From: Pseudoscleropodium purum
Taxonomy: Eukaryota; Streptophyta; Bryopsida; Hypnales; Brachytheciaceae
Reading direction: 5' to 3'
Length of the DNA stretch: 64,000 nucleotides
Assembly: GCA_963969395.1 (NCBI GenBank)
Contig: OZ017802.1
Span: 18,321,410-18,385,409, forward strand
Part shown: positions 61,590-64,000 of the stretch, piece by piece
How positions within the stretch are numbered: the first letter of the stretch is position 1
Layout: every line of letters starts with the position of its first letter
Made by a program: the position numbers and the translations under genes
Notes under the pieces: generated by a model
Seen by the model: the letters and a program-made list of their open reading frames with translations, nothing else
Databases searched by the model: none
Told to the model about the DNA's origin: nothing

Positions 61590-62099
61590 CATTACAAATA
61601 CTAAAATTCAAACTAGAACTAACTCAAAGTACATCATAAGAAGTAAAATTACTTAGTTCTCTTTATTCTATACCTAATAGCTTCTTCGAGAAGTTTACTT
61701 TCTATTTAAATACTTTAATCACATCATACTAACTATCTTTATAATAAAACCAAAATACCAACAGTCAACCTACAGTGGTATAAAACCATTGCGGGATCAA
61801 CTATGATCGCCAAATTACGGACTTGGTTGGTTGAAGAAGTCTTCAATTAGTTGTTGGCCGGTTTTGGGTTCGAATCTTGTCGGATTCGTTGATTTGGTCA
61901 GAAGAGTTGCAACTTGGCACCGCTAGTGAAAGTAGGAAATAAGTAGTCAACTAGCCAGCCACCCTATCCCCCTGAGCTAAGTGACAAGATTCAGTACAAC
62001 CCAAGACCATAGACTTCTCCACGACCCCACCTTTTTTATTTCAACCCTTTTCTTGTATTAGGGCTCAAGGTTAATTCTGTAATACTTTTATATAATAAA
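61590..62099. other. Intergenic with tRNA-promoter-like words
   Basis: Contains GGGTTCGAATC near 61868 (plus strand, B-box-like) and, on the minus strand, TAGCTCAGGGGGATAGGGTG near 61980-61961 (A-box-like). No tRNA cloverleaf can be folded by eye. Confidence 0.3.
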
Positions 62100-62420
62100 G
62101 TTATTTACAACAGGACAACGCTAACCTCTAATACCAAGCTCCTAGCATCGTGCCATAGTATTGGAGCCGTATAATAAAGCCCAGATATAGGAGGGTCCGT
62201 AGAGGTCGGGTACAAAAGGGTCACCGAAGGGCGTCAAGGAGGGTCGTAGGGAAGGCCGTTGGAGAGGGTTGTCGGGGAAGGTCTACAAGAAGGGCTTCAA
62301 AGAGAGCCAACAATGAGGGCCAATAGTATGGGCTTCAATGAGGGTCCAATAGTGAGGGCCTTGGGGAAAAGGGTCCAGCAATGAAGGAAGTCAATGTAAG
62401 GTATAAAAAACAGGAAAAAA
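62100..62420 (+). repeat. Degenerate GAGGGTC-type short repeats
   Basis: Repeated words such as GAGGGCCAATAGT, GAGGGTCCAATAGTGAGGGC and GGAAGGCC at roughly 18-25 bp spacing. Not a clean array. Confidence 0.45.
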
Positions 62421-63329
62421 CAAGGAAGTATATAACAAAAAAGAGGAGGAAGAAAGAGGAAGAAAAATAAGGAGAAGAAGGGGACTTTCCTACACTATCC
62501 TACACACACCAATCCACCTCTTTTCTTCACCAACCAAAATCAACTACAAGTTATGGAGGGGGATTAGAAAAGAGAGGAATGAAATAGAGAACAAGGAGGG
62601 AGAAGGTGAATGTAGGCTAACAACTAAATTAGGTAGGAAATCCATGGGGTTCCATAGTGATTGTTAGAAGTAGAATTAATATGATGAACATTAGACTTTT
62701 GTAAAATTGGAAGTGGACATTAAGGAGCCTTGTAAGTCAAAGCTATAGTGCATAAGGCCACCATTAACACATTTGGTGGAATAGTGTTAGTGTAGAAGAA
62801 TGAAGTAGGAAAGAAAAGAAGAAAGGGAAAGAAGAAAGAAGGTGGATTCCTGGGCATAGTAGTTTTCCTTAAAAAGGACAAAAAGCTTGGGACCAACCAA
62901 AAGGAGCAAACGAAGTCAAGTGGAAGGCTTCCATAGAACTAGAAGGGGCATACGTTGACGTAGACGATACCATGTCGAATCTTAGTAGTGGTGAAATAAG
63001 GAGTTAAGCTAACCTTTGTCATTTTACTAGATTATCAAACAGGGAGTTAGCACAAAATCGAAAGTTAGGTCTCAAGGAACTCATAAGATAGGAGGGCGGA
63101 TTCATAACAAAATTAGCATCATGTAAGAAATAGGTAGTAGAGTTAAAGGCCATAACCACGAGGTAAAATTAGGAGTAACACTTGGAGTTGATAATAGCAC
63201 ATAGGATTAAATTAGACGGCACAACTTAGAGAGTTACATAGGTAGGTACTAGTATTGAAAGGATTCCCCATGGAATCACAATAGCTTGATAATTGACCGC
63301 TAATTGGACACTACATCACTCACATATCT
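62421..63329. other. Intergenic, purine-rich then AT-rich
   Basis: The plus strand is A/G-rich with GAAGAAAG-type runs at 62420-62860. No gene or element recognised. Confidence 0.5.
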
Positions 63330-63449
63330 AGGCATTTTTTTTGCCCATCCACAAAAACTAGGAAACATTAGTAAGATTCATAATTACTCACAAACTAAAA
63401 CTCCTCAAAACTTTCATCTCATTAATCAAAATGGAATGATACAAAGCTT

Positions 63450-63535
<86 letters not shown>

Positions 63536-63816
63536 TCTAGAAAACCAATTTCAAATTTTTACTTCTTAAAAAAATGATTTTTAAGAATTTTGTTGAGCTA
63601 TCCGGGCTACCTAATAAGTAATGAAAATTACATATCATTCAATAAATTCTTAACCATATAGTCCAAAATTATGAAATTTTTTGTCCTTAAAGCTAATCCT
63701 TGGACACATGTTGTGTGAAAACTTTAAAGAAAAAATTTAATAATTCTATTTGTAGTGAAGTGCCCAAAATCACTATCTTGCCAAAAAACACAATTCAATG
63801 CTTTAGGGTTAAGGGC
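63330..63816 (-). mobile_element. E3-family copy interrupted by a TA microsatellite
   Basis: The reverse strand matches 41802 to about 42170 block by block: TTAACC-CTAAA terminus, TTGTGTTTYTTGGCAA, CACTACAAATRGAATT, GACTATATGGTTAA, TTTGAAATTGGTTYTCTAGA and GGAAAGCTTTG-like. The TA run of 63452-63532 sits where the 42 kb copy has only TATATATA. Confidence 0.7.
63452..63532. repeat. (TA)n microsatellite, about 40 units
   Basis: A perfect 81-bp run seen directly. It lies inside an E3-family copy. Confidence 0.95.
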
Positions 63817-64000
63817 ATGATCACAAAGGCTTATCTTTCTTAGGACTACCACTAATAAGGCTTACAACATCCCCCTTTATGAACAACATAGGGTCCCTTC
63901 AATCTCTAAAGGTCAAATATTTATTAAACAAAAAATTGAAAATCTAAGTAGGTTCTTATGAAATCAATTTTATTCTAATGTTCACAAAATTTTGACACAA
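63817..64000. other. AT-rich right edge
   Basis: No feature seen in this short remainder. Confidence 0.5.

Noticed and set aside
1..64000. A prokaryote-like defence cluster, phage or operon
   Set aside because: Genes are intron-bearing plant nuclear genes spaced far apart. No operon structure or bacterial motif is present.

Overview
The window is nuclear DNA from a land plant. The evidence is a set of plant-specific, intron-bearing nuclear genes: a plant CorA-like Mg transporter-family protein, an HCF164-type thylakoid thioredoxin, a legume-lectin receptor kinase, an AP2/ERF factor and a LEA_2 protein. Introns have GT-AG borders and are about 80 to 1,100 bp long. Gene islands have balanced base composition and sit in very AT-rich, gene-poor DNA. 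A non-seed plant (bryophyte or fern) is my impression from the divergent AP2 domain and lectin kinase, but the sequence alone does not fix the lineage.

Layout: (1) 1-4818, minus strand, CorA-like gene running off the left edge, seven exons visible. (2) 6.4-14 kb, AT-rich spacer. (3) 14.67-15.13 kb, a 34-bp minisatellite directly upstream of the eight-exon pyridoxal-phosphate homeostasis (YggS/PROSC-type) gene at 15259-19075, plus strand. (4) 20088-21372, two-exon LEA_2 gene that only joins in frame through a GC-AG intron. (5) 26874-28934, intronless lectin receptor kinase. (6) 29-42.8 kb, a long AT-rich tract with old transposon copies and one unrecognised gene-like string of exons at about 39.3-40.4 kb. 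(7) 44569-45186, minus strand, AP2/ERF gene. (8) 48.4-50.9 kb, weakly supported minus-strand exons, including an 89-codon spliced reading frame. (9) 51255-53507, minus strand, four-exon HCF164-like gene. (10) 54.2-64 kb, AT-rich DNA with degenerate tandem repeats, a GC-rich hAT-like MITE and a decayed ORF.

The genes are unrelated housekeeping and signalling genes and do not form a pathway or cluster. The HCF164-like protein acts in thylakoid redox supply, the YggS-type protein in vitamin B6 homeostasis, the CorA-like protein in membrane ion transport, the receptor kinase in surface perception, and the AP2 protein in transcription.

The most interesting layer is non-coding. Several families of short non-autonomous elements with terminal inverted repeats can be recognised by comparing the window with itself. 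One family of about 320-390 bp has five copies; three lie in confirmed introns, one lies beside or inside the weak gene at 49 kb, and one lies upstream of the receptor kinase, where it supplies a TATA-like motif. I found no prokaryote-type system, CRISPR array, rRNA or intact tRNA.
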